In this document: positions 1-8,640 of the stretch, piece after piece | How positions within the stretch are numbered: position 1 is the stretch's first letter | Layout of the letters: each line of letters starts with the position of its first letter | Assembly (NCBI GenBank): GCA_016713325.1 | Contig: JADJPJ010000002.1 | Coordinates: 372,001-436,000 of the forward strand | Length of the DNA: 64,000 nucleotides | Source: Candidatus Flexifilum affinis | Lineage (GTDB): Bacteria; Chloroflexota; Anaerolineae; Aggregatilineales; Phototrophicaceae | Reading direction: 5' to 3' | Translations under genes and position numbers: made by a program | Notes under the pieces: model-generated | Seen by the model: the letters and a program-made list of their open reading frames with translations, nothing else | What the model was told of the DNA's origin: nothing | The model's database searches: none

Positions 1-282
1 CTGGTGCAGGCTGCGCTGCGAAGACGCCCCATGTGATCCGAACCGCCCATGCGAAGCTCCCGATGCCGATCATGCTCACCTTTATTCTATCGAGGGCGCA
101 TGTCTAAGCAAGCGAATTGCGTAAAGGTTCACTTACTATTTGAAAATTGAACGATGCGCCCGCACATCTTCTATCGTACACCAAAACGCAAATAGGCGGG
201 GAAGCGCACTGTGCGTCACCCGGCTCCGTATGGTAGAGTTGACATCTAGTTTGCCGGAACAGGGCGGGCGGTTTGCACGCGG

Positions 283-1407
283 ATGACACAACTCGCAGAC
301 TTCTATCGTATTGACAATTATATCGACACGTTTGCATTAGGGCATTATGCCCGCGTGCTGGAAGCGCAGGATCATCGCAACGGGGGCAGTGTCGCCTTCA
401 AGGTCCTGCGCCCTGAACACATGAACGGCGCGAAGGAACCCCGATGGGAATACCGCGCGTTCATCGCGGAAGCCGATCTGTTGATGCGCCTGGTGGACAG
501 CCCACATGTGGTCAACCTGATCGACTGCGGATTCCTGGAAGCGGCCGGAGAGGCCCCGGTTGGGGGGCAGATCGAGGCGCTGGGCCAGGATGTCCTCGCC
601 TATGCCCGCAGCATGGATGCCATGTTCGAACGCGGCTGGCGCCCCTACCTGGCGTTGGAAAATCTGCCGCGCATGGATAATTTGTACTATCAGATGCGCC
701 CCGACAAGCCGAGCCTGCGGCTGCGCATGCCGACGGAAGAGGGTCTGGCGCTGGCGCTGCAATTCGCGGAGACGCTGCGCCTGGCGCACCGCCAGTCGAT
801 CGTGTATCTGGATCACAAGCTGGAACACCTCTACTGGGATGGCGTCCACCTGCGCATCATCGACCTCAACAGCTCGCGGTTGCTGACCGGAAGTGACCGG
901 TCCAACGATCGCTCCTTCATGGTCGACGTGCATAACCTGTGCGTTGGCATTCTGTACCCGATGTTCACCGGCCTCTCTCCCCAGAAGACGACCCTGCGCC
1001 CACAGCCAGGCAGCGCTTCCGACGTCGAAGCGCGCTACCAGGACGTGACGCAGCTCGACTTTGGCGTGGAACCCAGCCTGAGCCAGTCGCTGCAAATGCT
1101 GCTTCAGCGCGGCGCGGCCATGGAGATTCCGACCATCGACGCGTTCATCGACGAACTCCACGCCGTTGCCTGTTTGCATGGCTGGGACTTTCCCCGGCAT
1201 TACACCAGCCCGACAAGCCGCGATGTGCGCACGCAGATGCGCGCCGGGATCAGCCGCGTCCGAAAGGGACAGGCGTACCTCCGGGAAGCGCGCGACTTGT
1301 TCCGCGAAGCCGCCATCCAGGACGGGATCTCTGAAGACCTAGAGGGAGAGCTGCGCCGCCTTGTCAAAGCTGTCAACGAGATGCTGCAAACCCGCGTTAT
1401 TCCGTGA
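283..1407 (+). CDS. Degenerate Ser/Thr protein kinase-like protein
   Basis: This 374-residue soluble protein has a recognisable eukaryotic-type kinase fold. VAFK supplies a candidate ATP-binding Lys40, Glu63 sits where the alpha-C glutamate should be, and YLDHKLEHLYW (about 175-185) matches the catalytic loop with Asp177 and Lys179. The loop Asn is replaced by His182, DFG is replaced by DLN (194-196), and the Gly-rich loop (FALGHYARV) is poor. Activity is therefore uncertain; it could be a weak kinase or a pseudokinase scaffold. About 150 C-terminal residues are helical and unassigned. The ATG at 283 is the first in frame and has no strong ribosome-binding site. The next gene, a secreted lipoprotein, overlaps its end, so the two are probably co-transcribed. 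Confidence 0.7.
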   Translation: MTQLADFYRIDNYIDTFALGHYARVLEAQDHRNGGSVAFKVLRPEHMNGAKEPRWEYRAFIAEADLLMRLVDSPHVVNLIDCGFLEAAGEAPVGGQIEALGQDVLAYARSMDAMFERGWRPYLALENLPRMDNLYYQMRPDKPSLRLRMPTEEGLALALQFAETLRLAHRQSIVYLDHKLEHLYWDGVHLRIIDLNSSRLLTGSDRSNDRSFMVDVHNLCVGILYPMFTGLSPQKTTLRPQPGSASDVEARYQDVTQLDFGVEPSLSQSLQMLLQRGAAMEIPTIDAFIDELHAVACLHGWDFPRHYTSPTSRDVRTQMRAGISRVRKGQAYLREARDLFREAAIQDGISEDLEGELRRLVKAVNEMLQTRVIP

Positions 1408-3232
1408 TCGGCGGCATCCCGCACTGCTGATTATCCTTCTGGGTCTGCTCTCCGCCTGCACCGCGACGGGTGAGCCATCCCTTCCGACTCGGGCGGTCAT
1501 CCCCTCGGTCACGGTTGTCGCGGCCGAGGTCGCTCTGTCGCCGTCGCCTACCGCCGTGGTAGGCGGCAGCGACGCGCAGGAAGCGACGCCCTTCGAAGCG
1601 CCGACGCAGACGCCAGAGCAAGCTCTCGCGCAGGTCGCTGCGACCCCGGTTGCGACCAGTGTTGTCGCGACGGCCCAACCCGCCACGCGACCATCAACCC
1701 TGGCCTCGACGGCCACCGCGGTCGCACCGACGCGCCCCATCGAGCCCGCGAACAGCCGTACGGCGCCGGCCCAGGCGGCACTGCAAGCAGCAGTCGAGCC
1801 GACAGCACAATTCTCGGCGACGGCGATTCCTTCAACGACGATACCTCCAACGGCCACGGCGGACACAACCGATCCCAGCGGGACGAGCGCAAAACCGGAT
1901 GGAGAGATCACGCGCGAACTACGGCCGATCGAGGCCGGCGGGTTCCCGACGCCGATGATCACGGCGATCCGTCTGGCCACGCAGACGCCGGAGAACACGC
2001 CGACACCGTCCGCCAGTCCGTTTCCCACGCCGATCGGCGACGCCTCGGTGACCACCGCCAACCGGCAGGTGGTGAATCTGATGCGCGAGCCGTCGCTGAC
2101 CTCCGACATTGTGCGGGCGGTGGCCAGCGGGGAAAACATCTTTCTGATCGGGCGCTCCTGGGATGACCAGTGGTATCAGGTCCGTCTGATGGACGGCACC
2201 GAAGGCTGGATTTTCGCGCTGTATCTCGTCGTCTGGATGGACACCAACCGGCTGGTGGTCACGCATCTGGAACCCACCCGTCCGCCGCTGGCCCTGGCCG
2301 GGTCCTTCGCGCTGGGCGGCCACGTGATGAACCTGAACGACGCGGCCTTCGGCACACTGCGCGAAGCCGGGATGACCTGGATCAAGGTGCAGCACCGCTA
2401 CTACCACGGCGAACGCGGATCGGCCGTCGCGCCGATGGTCAACGCCGCACACCGTGCCGGCTTCCGCATCGTGATCGGCGTGGTCGGCGAGCGGGGACAG
2501 CTGGCCAGTGTGCCCAACTACCATGCTGCCTATGCCGACTTCGTGGCCGGCGTGGCCGCGGCGGGCGCGGATGCCATCGAGATCTGGAACGAGCCCAACA
2601 TCGACCGGGAGTGGCCGCGCGGGTTCATCCACGGCGGCAACTACACCGAACTGCTGCGTGACTCGTATAATGCCATCAAAGCGATCAACACGTCGACGAT
2701 CGTGATCAGCGCTGCGCCCGCGCCCACCGGGTTCTTCGGCCCGGCCGGCTGCGGTGATGGCGGCTGCAACGACGACATCTTCCTCAAGCAGATGGCTTTT
2801 GCCGGCGCGCAGAATTATCTGGACTGCGTCGGCCTGCATCACAACGACGGTATCGTCTCGCCAACGCAGCAGAGCGGCGACCCGCGTGGCGATCATCCGA
2901 CGTATTTCCTGCGCGGGGTGATCAGCCGTGTGCCCTCTGAGTTCAACATTCGCCCGCTGTGCTTCACGGAAGTTGGCTATCTCTCGCCGGAGGGATATGG
3001 CCCGCTGCCGCCGAATTTCGCCTGGGCAGGCGGAACCAGCGTGTCCGAGCATGCGCAGTGGCTGGGCGAGGCCGTCGAGGTCGCGCGCGCCTCGGGCCGG
3101 GTGCAGATGCTGATCGTGTGGAACATCGACTTCGATGTGTACACGCATGAGGATCCGATGGCCGGCTATGCGATTCGCCGGCGTGATGGGGGCTGCCCGG
3201 CCTGCGCGGCGCTGGCCTCGGCGATCGGGTAG
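1361..3232 (+). CDS. Lipoprotein with SH3b domain and clan GH-A glycoside hydrolase-like domain
   Basis: The 623-residue protein starts at a TTG preceded by AGGGAG and overlaps the kinase-like gene by 47 bases. A hydrophobic stretch ends in the lipobox LLSAC (Cys33), so it should be lipid-anchored outside the membrane. Residues about 35-225 are a Thr/Pro/Ala-rich linker. An SH3b-like domain follows at about 230-290 (ending DGTEGWIFALYLVV) and may bind cell wall. The remainder is a TIM-barrel like GH5/GH39 enzymes: the acid/base Glu is likely in EIWNEPN, and a second Glu in CFTEVGYLS is the likely nucleophile. The substrate is unknown; a wall-associated polysaccharide is an inference. Confidence 0.78.
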   Translation: MSKLSTRCCKPALFRDRRHPALLIILLGLLSACTATGEPSLPTRAVIPSVTVVAAEVALSPSPTAVVGGSDAQEATPFEAPTQTPEQALAQVAATPVATSVVATAQPATRPSTLASTATAVAPTRPIEPANSRTAPAQAALQAAVEPTAQFSATAIPSTTIPPTATADTTDPSGTSAKPDGEITRELRPIEAGGFPTPMITAIRLATQTPENTPTPSASPFPTPIGDASVTTANRQVVNLMREPSLTSDIVRAVASGENIFLIGRSWDDQWYQVRLMDGTEGWIFALYLVVWMDTNRLVVTHLEPTRPPLALAGSFALGGHVMNLNDAAFGTLREAGMTWIKVQHRYYHGERGSAVAPMVNAAHRAGFRIVIGVVGERGQLASVPNYHAAYADFVAGVAAAGADAIEIWNEPNIDREWPRGFIHGGNYTELLRDSYNAIKAINTSTIVISAAPAPTGFFGPAGCGDGGCNDDIFLKQMAFAGAQNYLDCVGLHHNDGIVSPTQQSGDPRGDHPTYFLRGVISRVPSEFNIRPLCFTEVGYLSPEGYGPLPPNFAWAGGTSVSEHAQWLGEAVEVARASGRVQMLIVWNIDFDVYTHEDPMAGYAIRRRDGGCPACAALASAIG

Positions 3233-3360
3233 ATTCCCAGACCCTCATCCCGAACTCGTCTCCCCGAGCGCCTAAAACTGAGAGGCGGGTACGGCGAGCC
3301 TTTTTCTGCGCAGGAAGATCAGCCCGATTGTCTCCACCTCCTCAATCGGTGTTTGCAGCG

Positions 3361-3379
3361 AATGAGACAAAATCTCATT
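3361..3379. repeat. Inverted repeat upstream of the metal-uptake promoter
   Basis: AATGAGA and TCTCATT form a perfect 7-bp stem around a 5-base A-rich loop. It lies downstream of the glycoside hydrolase gene and just upstream of the metal-transport promoter. There is no T tract, so it is not a convincing terminator; it could be a weak stem or a protein site. Confidence 0.35.
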
Positions 3380-3395
3380 GAGAGCCGATTTGCGC

Positions 3396-3425
3396 TTGAC
3401 GCTGCGTTCGATGTTCTCCTATAAT
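3396..3425 (+). promoter_or_regulatory. Sigma-70-type promoter of the metal ABC operon
   Basis: TTGACG at 3396-3401 and a perfect TATAAT at 3420-3425 are separated by 18 bases. Transcription would begin near 3432, inside the adjacent palindrome, 33 bases before the binding-protein start codon. Confidence 0.75.
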
Positions 3426-3440
3426 TGATACTAAGTATCA
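3426..3440. promoter_or_regulatory. 7-1-7 palindrome, probable Zur/Fur-family operator
   Basis: TGATACTAAGTATCA is a perfect 15-base palindrome with a single central base. It abuts the TATAAT element and covers the predicted transcription start. The layout and the outer TGAT...ATCA match the known 7-1-7 consensus of Fur-family repressors (TGATAATNATTATCA). Because the operon behind it encodes metal uptake with a His-rich loop, Zur is the favoured regulator by inference; Mur/Mnt-type control is possible. No regulator gene lies in the window. Confidence 0.68.
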
Positions 3441-3464
3441 GTTGACAATGGAGTCACCTAGAAG

Positions 3465-4670
3465 ATGAATCGAACGGTCGCCATGCTTTTTGGTCTGGTT
3501 GCAGGTCTGATCGTGACCTTCTCCGCCACCGCACAGTCGGAACGTTTGCAGGTCGTCGCCACCCACACCATTCTCACGGATGTCGTCCGCAACGTCGCCG
3601 GTGACGCCGCTGATGTCACGGCGCTCATGCCCGCCAATACCGATCCGCACAGTTTCGTACCCACGCCGAGCGATGTGGCCCGGCTGGCCGACGCCGATGT
3701 CGTCTTCGTCAACGGCGCTTCTTTTGAAGAAGGCCTGCTGGAGGTCATCGAGAATGCCGCGGAAGGCGTCAACATCGTCGAGGCATCGCAGTGCGTGATG
3801 ATCCTGCCGTTTGGCGCGCACGATCACGCGCATGAAGAAGGACAGTCGCCTGAAGCCGAAGCCACCGAGATGCACGACGATGAACACGACTCGTCGCTGC
3901 CATCGCTGCCAGATGGGGAATTCGCCGAACGTTGCGCGGGCTACTACGAAGAGATTGCGATTCTGCATGGCGAGGCGCACGAGCATGAGGGAGACCACGC
4001 GGACGAGGACGCCCACGAACACGAGGACGGTCATGCGCATGAAACGGAAGCGCTGGGGCCGCTCTATGCGCTCGACTGCTCTGCCGGGCACGATCATGAG
4101 GCGGAAACCGGCGATGAGCACGGCCATGAAGAGGGCGGCTGTGACCCGCACGTATGGTGGGAACCGCACAACGTCATTTACTGGACGATGACCATCCGCG
4201 ATACGCTGGCCGAACTGGACCCGGCGAATGCGGAAACGTACCGCGCCAACGCCGCCGCCTACATCGAGGCGCTGGATGCGCTGGTTCATGACGAAATCCG
4301 CCCGCTCATCGAGTCTCTGCCGGAAGCGCAGCGCATCCTGGTGACCGATCACGACTCGCTGGGATATTTCGCGCATGCCTACGGCTTCGAAGTGGTCGGG
4401 GTGGTGATCGCCGGGGGAAGCACGTTGGCCGAGCCGAGTTCGTCGGAGACGGCGACGCTCATCGACACGATTCGTCAGGAAGGCGTGTCGGCGATCGTCG
4501 TCGGCAGTACCGTCAGCTCAGTCATGGCCGATCAGGTCGCCGCGGAGACGGGCGCGGCTATCGTCAACATCTATACCGACTCGCTGAGCGATCCTGAAGG
4601 TCCGGCGGCCAACTACCTGGACTTCATGCGCTATAATGCGCGTATCATCATTGAGGCGTTGGTTGAGTAA
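3465..4670 (+). CDS. znuA: Metal (zinc-type) ABC transporter substrate-binding protein
   Basis: A 401-residue cluster A-I binding protein with an N-terminal signal peptide (cleavage near ATAQ-SE, about residue 24). Likely metal ligands of the family are His62 (DPHSF), His229 (DPHVWW), His296/304 (TDHDSLGYFAHAYGF) and an Asp in NIYTDSLSD. Between the first two ligands lies an unusually long His/Asp/Glu-rich insert (about 119-226) with repeated HEHE and HDHA patterns, as in zinc-specific ZnuA loops but longer. Two Cys (157 and 205) flank parts of the insert. It delivers metal to the ATPase and permease encoded downstream. The palindrome at 3426 suggests repression when metal is plentiful. Zn over Mn is inferred from the His loop. 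Confidence 0.88.
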   Translation: MNRTVAMLFGLVAGLIVTFSATAQSERLQVVATHTILTDVVRNVAGDAADVTALMPANTDPHSFVPTPSDVARLADADVVFVNGASFEEGLLEVIENAAEGVNIVEASQCVMILPFGAHDHAHEEGQSPEAEATEMHDDEHDSSLPSLPDGEFAERCAGYYEEIAILHGEAHEHEGDHADEDAHEHEDGHAHETEALGPLYALDCSAGHDHEAETGDEHGHEEGGCDPHVWWEPHNVIYWTMTIRDTLAELDPANAETYRANAAAYIEALDALVHDEIRPLIESLPEAQRILVTDHDSLGYFAHAYGFEVVGVVIAGGSTLAEPSSSETATLIDTIRQEGVSAIVVGSTVSSVMADQVAAETGAAIVNIYTDSLSDPEGPAANYLDFMRYNARIIIEALVE

Positions 4671-4676
4671 TCCGAA

Positions 4677-5501
4677 TTGACCCAGGCATACGTTTCCAGC
4701 CTGTCTTCCGCCGCCGGCGCGGGACAGCCCTCGCCCGTCGAGACGTCGCCCGCACTGGTGGTGCGGAACGTCTCGGCCGGTTATTCCACTGCGCCGCGCG
4801 CGGTGCAGGATGTCAGCTTCTCCGTCAACACCGGCGAACGCGTCGCCGTGCTGGGACCGAATGGCGCCGGCAAGAGTACGTTGTTCAAGGCGATCGTCGG
4901 CCTGATCGACTTCAATGCGGGCGAGGTGTCGATTCACGAGCGGGACTGCCGGACCAGCCATGCGCTCGTGGGCTATGTGCCGCAGCAGAACCAGGTGGAC
5001 TGGGAATTCCCGGCGACGGTGCGTGACGTGGTGATGATGGGCCGGCTGCGCAGAATTGGCTGGTTTCGTTTTCCCGGTCGGCGCGATCGGGCGGCGGTGG
5101 ACGCGGCCCTGGAGCGGGTGGGCATGACGGGCCGGGCAAAGCGCGGCATTGCCGATCTGAGCGGCGGCGAGCGCCAGCGGGTGTTCGTCGCCCGGGCGCT
5201 GGCCCAGGAAGCGGACGTGCTGCTGCTGGACGAGCCGTTCAGCGCCGTCGACGCGGCCGCCGAGCAGGAGATCCTGGAGGTGCTGGACCGGCTGCGCGAG
5301 CAGCGCGTGACGATCCTGATCGCCACGCACGATCTGAACCTGGCTTCGACCCGTTTCGACCGCGTGCTGCTGATCAAGAATCATCTGATTGCCTATGGGA
5401 CAGCGCCCGAGGTCTTCACAGCCGAAAACTTCGCCCGCGCCTATGGCAAGCAGGTCGGTGTCTTCCAGGATGGGGTTTTCTTCGTCGTCGACGAACACTG
5501 A
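4677..5501 (+). CDS. znuC: Metal ABC transporter ATP-binding protein
   Basis: The ATPase of the metal importer, 274 residues, begins at a TTG seven bases after the binding-protein stop. Walker A GPNGAGKST, Q-loop VPQQNQVDWEFP, signature LSGGERQRV, Walker B LLLDEPF and the switch ATHDLN are all intact. The WEFP-ATVRDVVMMGR segment is typical of the Mn/Zn (MntB/ZnuC/SitB) subfamily. About 30 residues precede the usual start of the fold; a later start cannot be excluded. Gene order binding protein-ATPase-permease supports one operon. Confidence 0.9.
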   Translation: MTQAYVSSLSSAAGAGQPSPVETSPALVVRNVSAGYSTAPRAVQDVSFSVNTGERVAVLGPNGAGKSTLFKAIVGLIDFNAGEVSIHERDCRTSHALVGYVPQQNQVDWEFPATVRDVVMMGRLRRIGWFRFPGRRDRAAVDAALERVGMTGRAKRGIADLSGGERQRVFVARALAQEADVLLLDEPFSAVDAAAEQEILEVLDRLREQRVTILIATHDLNLASTRFDRVLLIKNHLIAYGTAPEVFTAENFARAYGKQVGVFQDGVFFVVDEH

Positions 5502-5537
5502 CCCGGCATGACTGGTATGAATTGAGCAATCGCCGCT

Positions 5538-6365
5538 ATGGATCTCTATACCCTCTTCATTGAACCGATGACCTACCAGTTCATGCAGCGCGGTCTGATG
5601 GCCGCGCTGGTGGTGGGCGGCATCAGCGGAATCATTGGCTGTTTCGTGGTCGTGCGCGGGCTGTCGTTCTTCGGGGATGCGCTGGCCCATTCTATTCTGC
5701 CGGGCGTCGCGCTGGCCTATATCGCCGGTGCGGATCTGTTCGTCGGCGGTTTGATCGCCGGGGTGGGTTCGGCGCTGGGGATTGGCCTGCTGACCAGCCG
5801 GGGGCGTCTGAGCGAGGACACCGCCATCGGCGTGGTGTTTGTCGGCATGTTCGCCCTGGGCATTCTGATCATCAGCACGGCGCGCAGTTACAGCGTCGAC
5901 CTGTCGCACATCCTGTTTGGCAACATCCTCGGTGTGAGCGAGGGCGATCTGCTCACCATGGCGATCAGCGCGGCGGTGGTGCTGGCCTGCGTCTTCCTCT
6001 TCTTTAAGGAACTGGTGGCGCAGAGCTTCGACCCCGGACTGCTGCGCGTGCTGCGCATGCCCGGCGAAGCGCTGCGCCTGCTGCTGCTGGTGCTGATCGC
6101 GCTGACGATCGTGGCCAGCCTGCAGACGGTCGGCATCGCGCTCATGCTGGCGCTGCTGGTGACGCCGGCGGCGACGGCGCGGATTTTTACACACCGGATG
6201 AGCTCGATGATCGTCGCGTCGGCGCTCCTGGGCATGGCCGCAGGTCTCATCGGCCTCTATCTCTCCTGGCATCTCAACGTCGCGTCCGGCGCCGCGATCG
6301 TGCTGACCTCGACGGCGATCTTCATTGCGACCTTCGTCCTGCATCGCGGGCTGGCGTGCTGCGAC
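5538..6365 (+). CDS. znuB: Metal ABC transporter permease, 3' end lost in corrupt sequence
   Basis: An ABC-3 family permease with about eight membrane segments. Family-typical stretches include GLSFFGDALAHSILPGVALA and QTVGIALMLALLVTPAATA. The recognisable protein ends near residue 271 (FVLHRG). Beyond about 6366 the frame runs into an A18 tract followed by G/C homopolymers and then continues, as nonsense antisense to mscL, to 6956. That extension is not biological. The permease is nearly full length for the family, so probably only a few C-terminal residues are missing. Confidence 0.83.
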
Positions 6366-6530
6366 CCGCGGAGAGAAAAGAAAAAAAGCAAAAAAAAAAA
6401 AAAAAAAGGGGGCCCCGGGGGCCGGTTTGTTTTTCCCCCCCGCGTCCCGCCCCCAGACCTAGAGCCGCCGTCCCGCGGGGGGGGCCCCGGCCGCTTCCCC
6501 CGCGGGGGCCCGCCTGGCCGGGGGGGGGCC
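6366..6530. other. Corrupt low-complexity block (probable assembly artefact)
   Basis: The block starts with A-rich sequence including an unbroken run of 18 A (6390-6407). It continues as long G and C homopolymers with a mirrored G/C pattern. Two convergent genes, the metal permease (+) and mscL (-), both lose their C-terminal codons in it. Nothing else in the window looks like this. It most likely marks a low-quality read end or a false join rather than genomic sequence. Confidence 0.8.
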
Positions 6531-6949
6531 ATCTTGGCCTTGATGGTCTCGTTGAGCTGGTTGATGGCGGTCGTCAGCTTCTCTTCAGCCGTAGGTCCTG
6601 CGGGCGCGGCGGGGGCAGCCGGCTTTTCGGCGCGGCGCTTCATCTCGTTGAAGGCGCGCACGATCAAGAAGACCACGAACGCGACGATCACGAAGGAAAT
6701 CGTCGCATTGATGAATCTGCCGATCCCAATGACCACGGGTGTGACGGTTCCGTCCGCAGCGGTGGTCGATCCCAGCGTAACGGCAATCTCCGAAAAGTCT
6801 ATTCCGCTCAGAAGAAAACCGATGGGGGGCATGATGATGTCGTTGACCATCGATGTGACAATGGCCCCGAATGCGCCTCCGATGATGATACCGACGGCAA
6901 GGTCAAGGACGTTGCCCCGCATGATGAATTCACGAAATTCCTTGATCAC
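6530..6949 (-). CDS. mscL: Large-conductance mechanosensitive channel MscL, 3' end lost
   Basis: Starting at a GTG at 6949, the protein opens with EFREFIMRGNVLDLAVGIII, the hallmark MscL N-terminus and first pore helix. It continues with NDIIMPPIGF and a second membrane helix (FVIVAFVVFLIVRAFN), then a Pro/Ala linker and the start of the cytoplasmic helix (EEKLTTAINQLNETIKAK). The frame then enters the corrupt block, so the last few residues and stop are unknown. MscL is a homopentameric pressure-release valve in the inner membrane. The 111 bases to the divergent gene hold AT-rich promoter-like sequence on both strands. Confidence 0.88.
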
Positions 6950-7060
6950 GGTCTGAGCTCCAGGGTTGCCTGTATAATAGACGCATGCTGCACATTATAT
7001 ACAGATTTCAGAAGTCCACCACTTTCATATAAATGGTGAGCTAACTGAGGAGTTTACGCC

Positions 7061-7459
7061 TTGGATCAAATCAGCAAGCCGTTCGATTCGTACATCATTT
7101 CGTACGTGACGGGCTACCCGCATGACTGCGTGATTACCTGCTTCAACGGCGATGCCTATGCGGGCCGGCTCATCTTCTATAAGGAGAGCAACGAGCTTCC
7201 GCCGAACGTCATGTTCAATGATGCCCCGTCGCTGCACTTCCATTCGCGCCACTACGACGCCATCGTCACGACGATGCGTTACGAAAAGCCGCTCATGCTC
7301 TTCTTCGTGCCGTCTTCCAAGACTGGCGGAATCATCACCAGCGAGCGCGAGCCGGTCGGCGAGCAGGAGGGCACTGGCGTGGCCCCGTCCGCGGCGACCA
7401 GCGCCGGCGTTGGAGCACAGCCCGCCTCGCCCGGTCCTATCCCGCCGCAGGGGACGTGA
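7061..7459 (+). CDS. Small conserved-looking hypothetical protein
   Basis: A 132-residue protein beginning at TTG with a strong ribosome-binding site (GAGGAG at 7047-7052, 8-base spacing), which supports this start. Residues 1-90 are beta-rich with several aromatic residues (ISYVTGYPHDCVITCFNGDA). The last 40 are Gly/Ala/Pro-rich and probably disordered. There is no signal peptide or membrane segment and no recognised family. It is transcribed divergently from mscL and converges on a PD40 propeller gene; the neighbours do not suggest a role. Confidence 0.62.
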   Translation: MDQISKPFDSYIISYVTGYPHDCVITCFNGDAYAGRLIFYKESNELPPNVMFNDAPSLHFHSRHYDAIVTTMRYEKPLMLFFVPSSKTGGIITSEREPVGEQEGTGVAPSAATSAGVGAQPASPGPIPPQGT

Positions 7460-7466
7460 TCGCGGG

Positions 7467-8561
7467 CTAGCGCGAGCCCCTCACGGAGGGCACCCACACG
7501 GAGGGGTAGACCGCCAGCATGTCGGCGGGGCTGATGGATTGAATGCGCTGTGTGCGCCACTCGGCGACATAGACGCGGAAGCGTCCGCCGCGATCGCTCA
7601 TGAAGAGCAGTCGTTCGCCATCGGGGAGCCATGCCGGCAGCACGTCGGATCGGCCGGCGCGAGTGAGCTGCATGGCCGGCGCGCCATCGCGCCCGACGAT
7701 GACGATCTCGTTGTCGCGGTCGATCGACGTCTGAATGGCGAGCATCGATCCGTCCGGTGACCAGGCGGGCGCATGCCAGAACGTTCCGGTACTCAGTTCC
7801 TGCGTGTCGGTGAGCTGCCGCAGGTCGCCGCCATCGGGTTTCATGACGAACAGGTTGCGATACAGGCTGCGCACCGAGAAGAAAGCGATCGACTGGCCAT
7901 CCGGAGACCACGAGGGGCTGATATCCCAGGCCGGGTCCTGCGTGAGATTGCGAACCTCGCTGCCGTCGGCGCGAGCACGGAAGATGTCGGCGTTGCCATC
8001 GCGCCAGGAGACGAACGCCAGCCACTGGCCATCCGGCGACCAGGAAGGAAAACGGTCGTCCCACAGGTGATCCGCCAGGACTGAAGGATTCTTCCCCGGC
8101 TCCAGCGGCTGCGTGACGTCGAGAATGTACAGATCGGTCTGCGCGCCGACATCGACTTCGAAGGCGATGCGGGTGCTGTCCGGCGACCACGCGGGATGAT
8201 AGCCGTAGCGGACCTCCTGCGGGGCCGCGCGACGGATAGTGCCATCGGCCGACATCAGATAGAGCGAGCGAATGCCCTGCTCACGCGTGGAATAAAAGGC
8301 CATCTGCGTCCCGTCGGGCGACCAGGAGGCGCTCGTGTCGTGGGCGGGATGATCGGATGCATTGACGGTGATGTTCCGGGCGGCGTCCATGAGAAAGATG
8401 TCGGCGGCGATCGCGTTTTGCCGCTGGACCAAGTGAACGACTTCCGACTCGAAGGTGATCAGCATCCCCGGGCTGGCGCTGGCGACGACGAGCGTAGCGG
8501 CACACAGCACGACCGCCCCGCCGAACAACCTCAAAGCCAACCCCGCCAACCAGCGAACCAT
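7467..8561 (-). CDS. Exported PD40/TolB-like beta-propeller protein
   Basis: Translation most likely starts at the ATG at 8561, preceded by AGGGG six to ten bases upstream; longer frames lack such a site. The 364-residue product has an N-terminal membrane segment (about 8-33), a signal anchor or uncleaved signal. Six repeats of the PD40 type follow (SWSPDGTQMAFYS, AWSPDSTRIAFEV, SWSPDGQWLAFVS, SWSPDGQSIAFFS, AWSPDGSMLAIQT, AWLPDGERLLFMS), enough for a six-bladed TolB-type propeller. These domains bind proteins or glycans outside the membrane; no catalytic residues are seen. It converges with the small gene on its left with 7 bases between. Confidence 0.8.
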   Translation of the reverse strand: MVRWLAGLALRLFGGAVVLCAATLVVASASPGMLITFESEVVHLVQRQNAIAADIFLMDAARNITVNASDHPAHDTSASWSPDGTQMAFYSTREQGIRSLYLMSADGTIRRAAPQEVRYGYHPAWSPDSTRIAFEVDVGAQTDLYILDVTQPLEPGKNPSVLADHLWDDRFPSWSPDGQWLAFVSWRDGNADIFRARADGSEVRNLTQDPAWDISPSWSPDGQSIAFFSVRSLYRNLFVMKPDGGDLRQLTDTQELSTGTFWHAPAWSPDGSMLAIQTSIDRDNEIVIVGRDGAPAMQLTRAGRSDVLPAWLPDGERLLFMSDRGGRFRVYVAEWRTQRIQSISPADMLAVYPSVWVPSVRGSR

Positions 8562-8640
8562 TCTTTTCCCCTGCACGGCTTCTACACGGCGCTCATTATA
8601 GCGTTGCATAGGCAGTCCACGGCCCGGGCGGCTTGCTGGG

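Noticed and set aside
4518..6344. A 608-codon minus-strand frame opposite the metal ABC genes
   Set aside because: His/Arg/Gln-rich composition with no domain; the plus strand encodes Walker motifs and the permease helices.
6356..7039. Lys/Pro-rich open frames through the corrupt block
   Set aside because: They arise from homopolymers and antisense mscL and do not correspond to any protein family.
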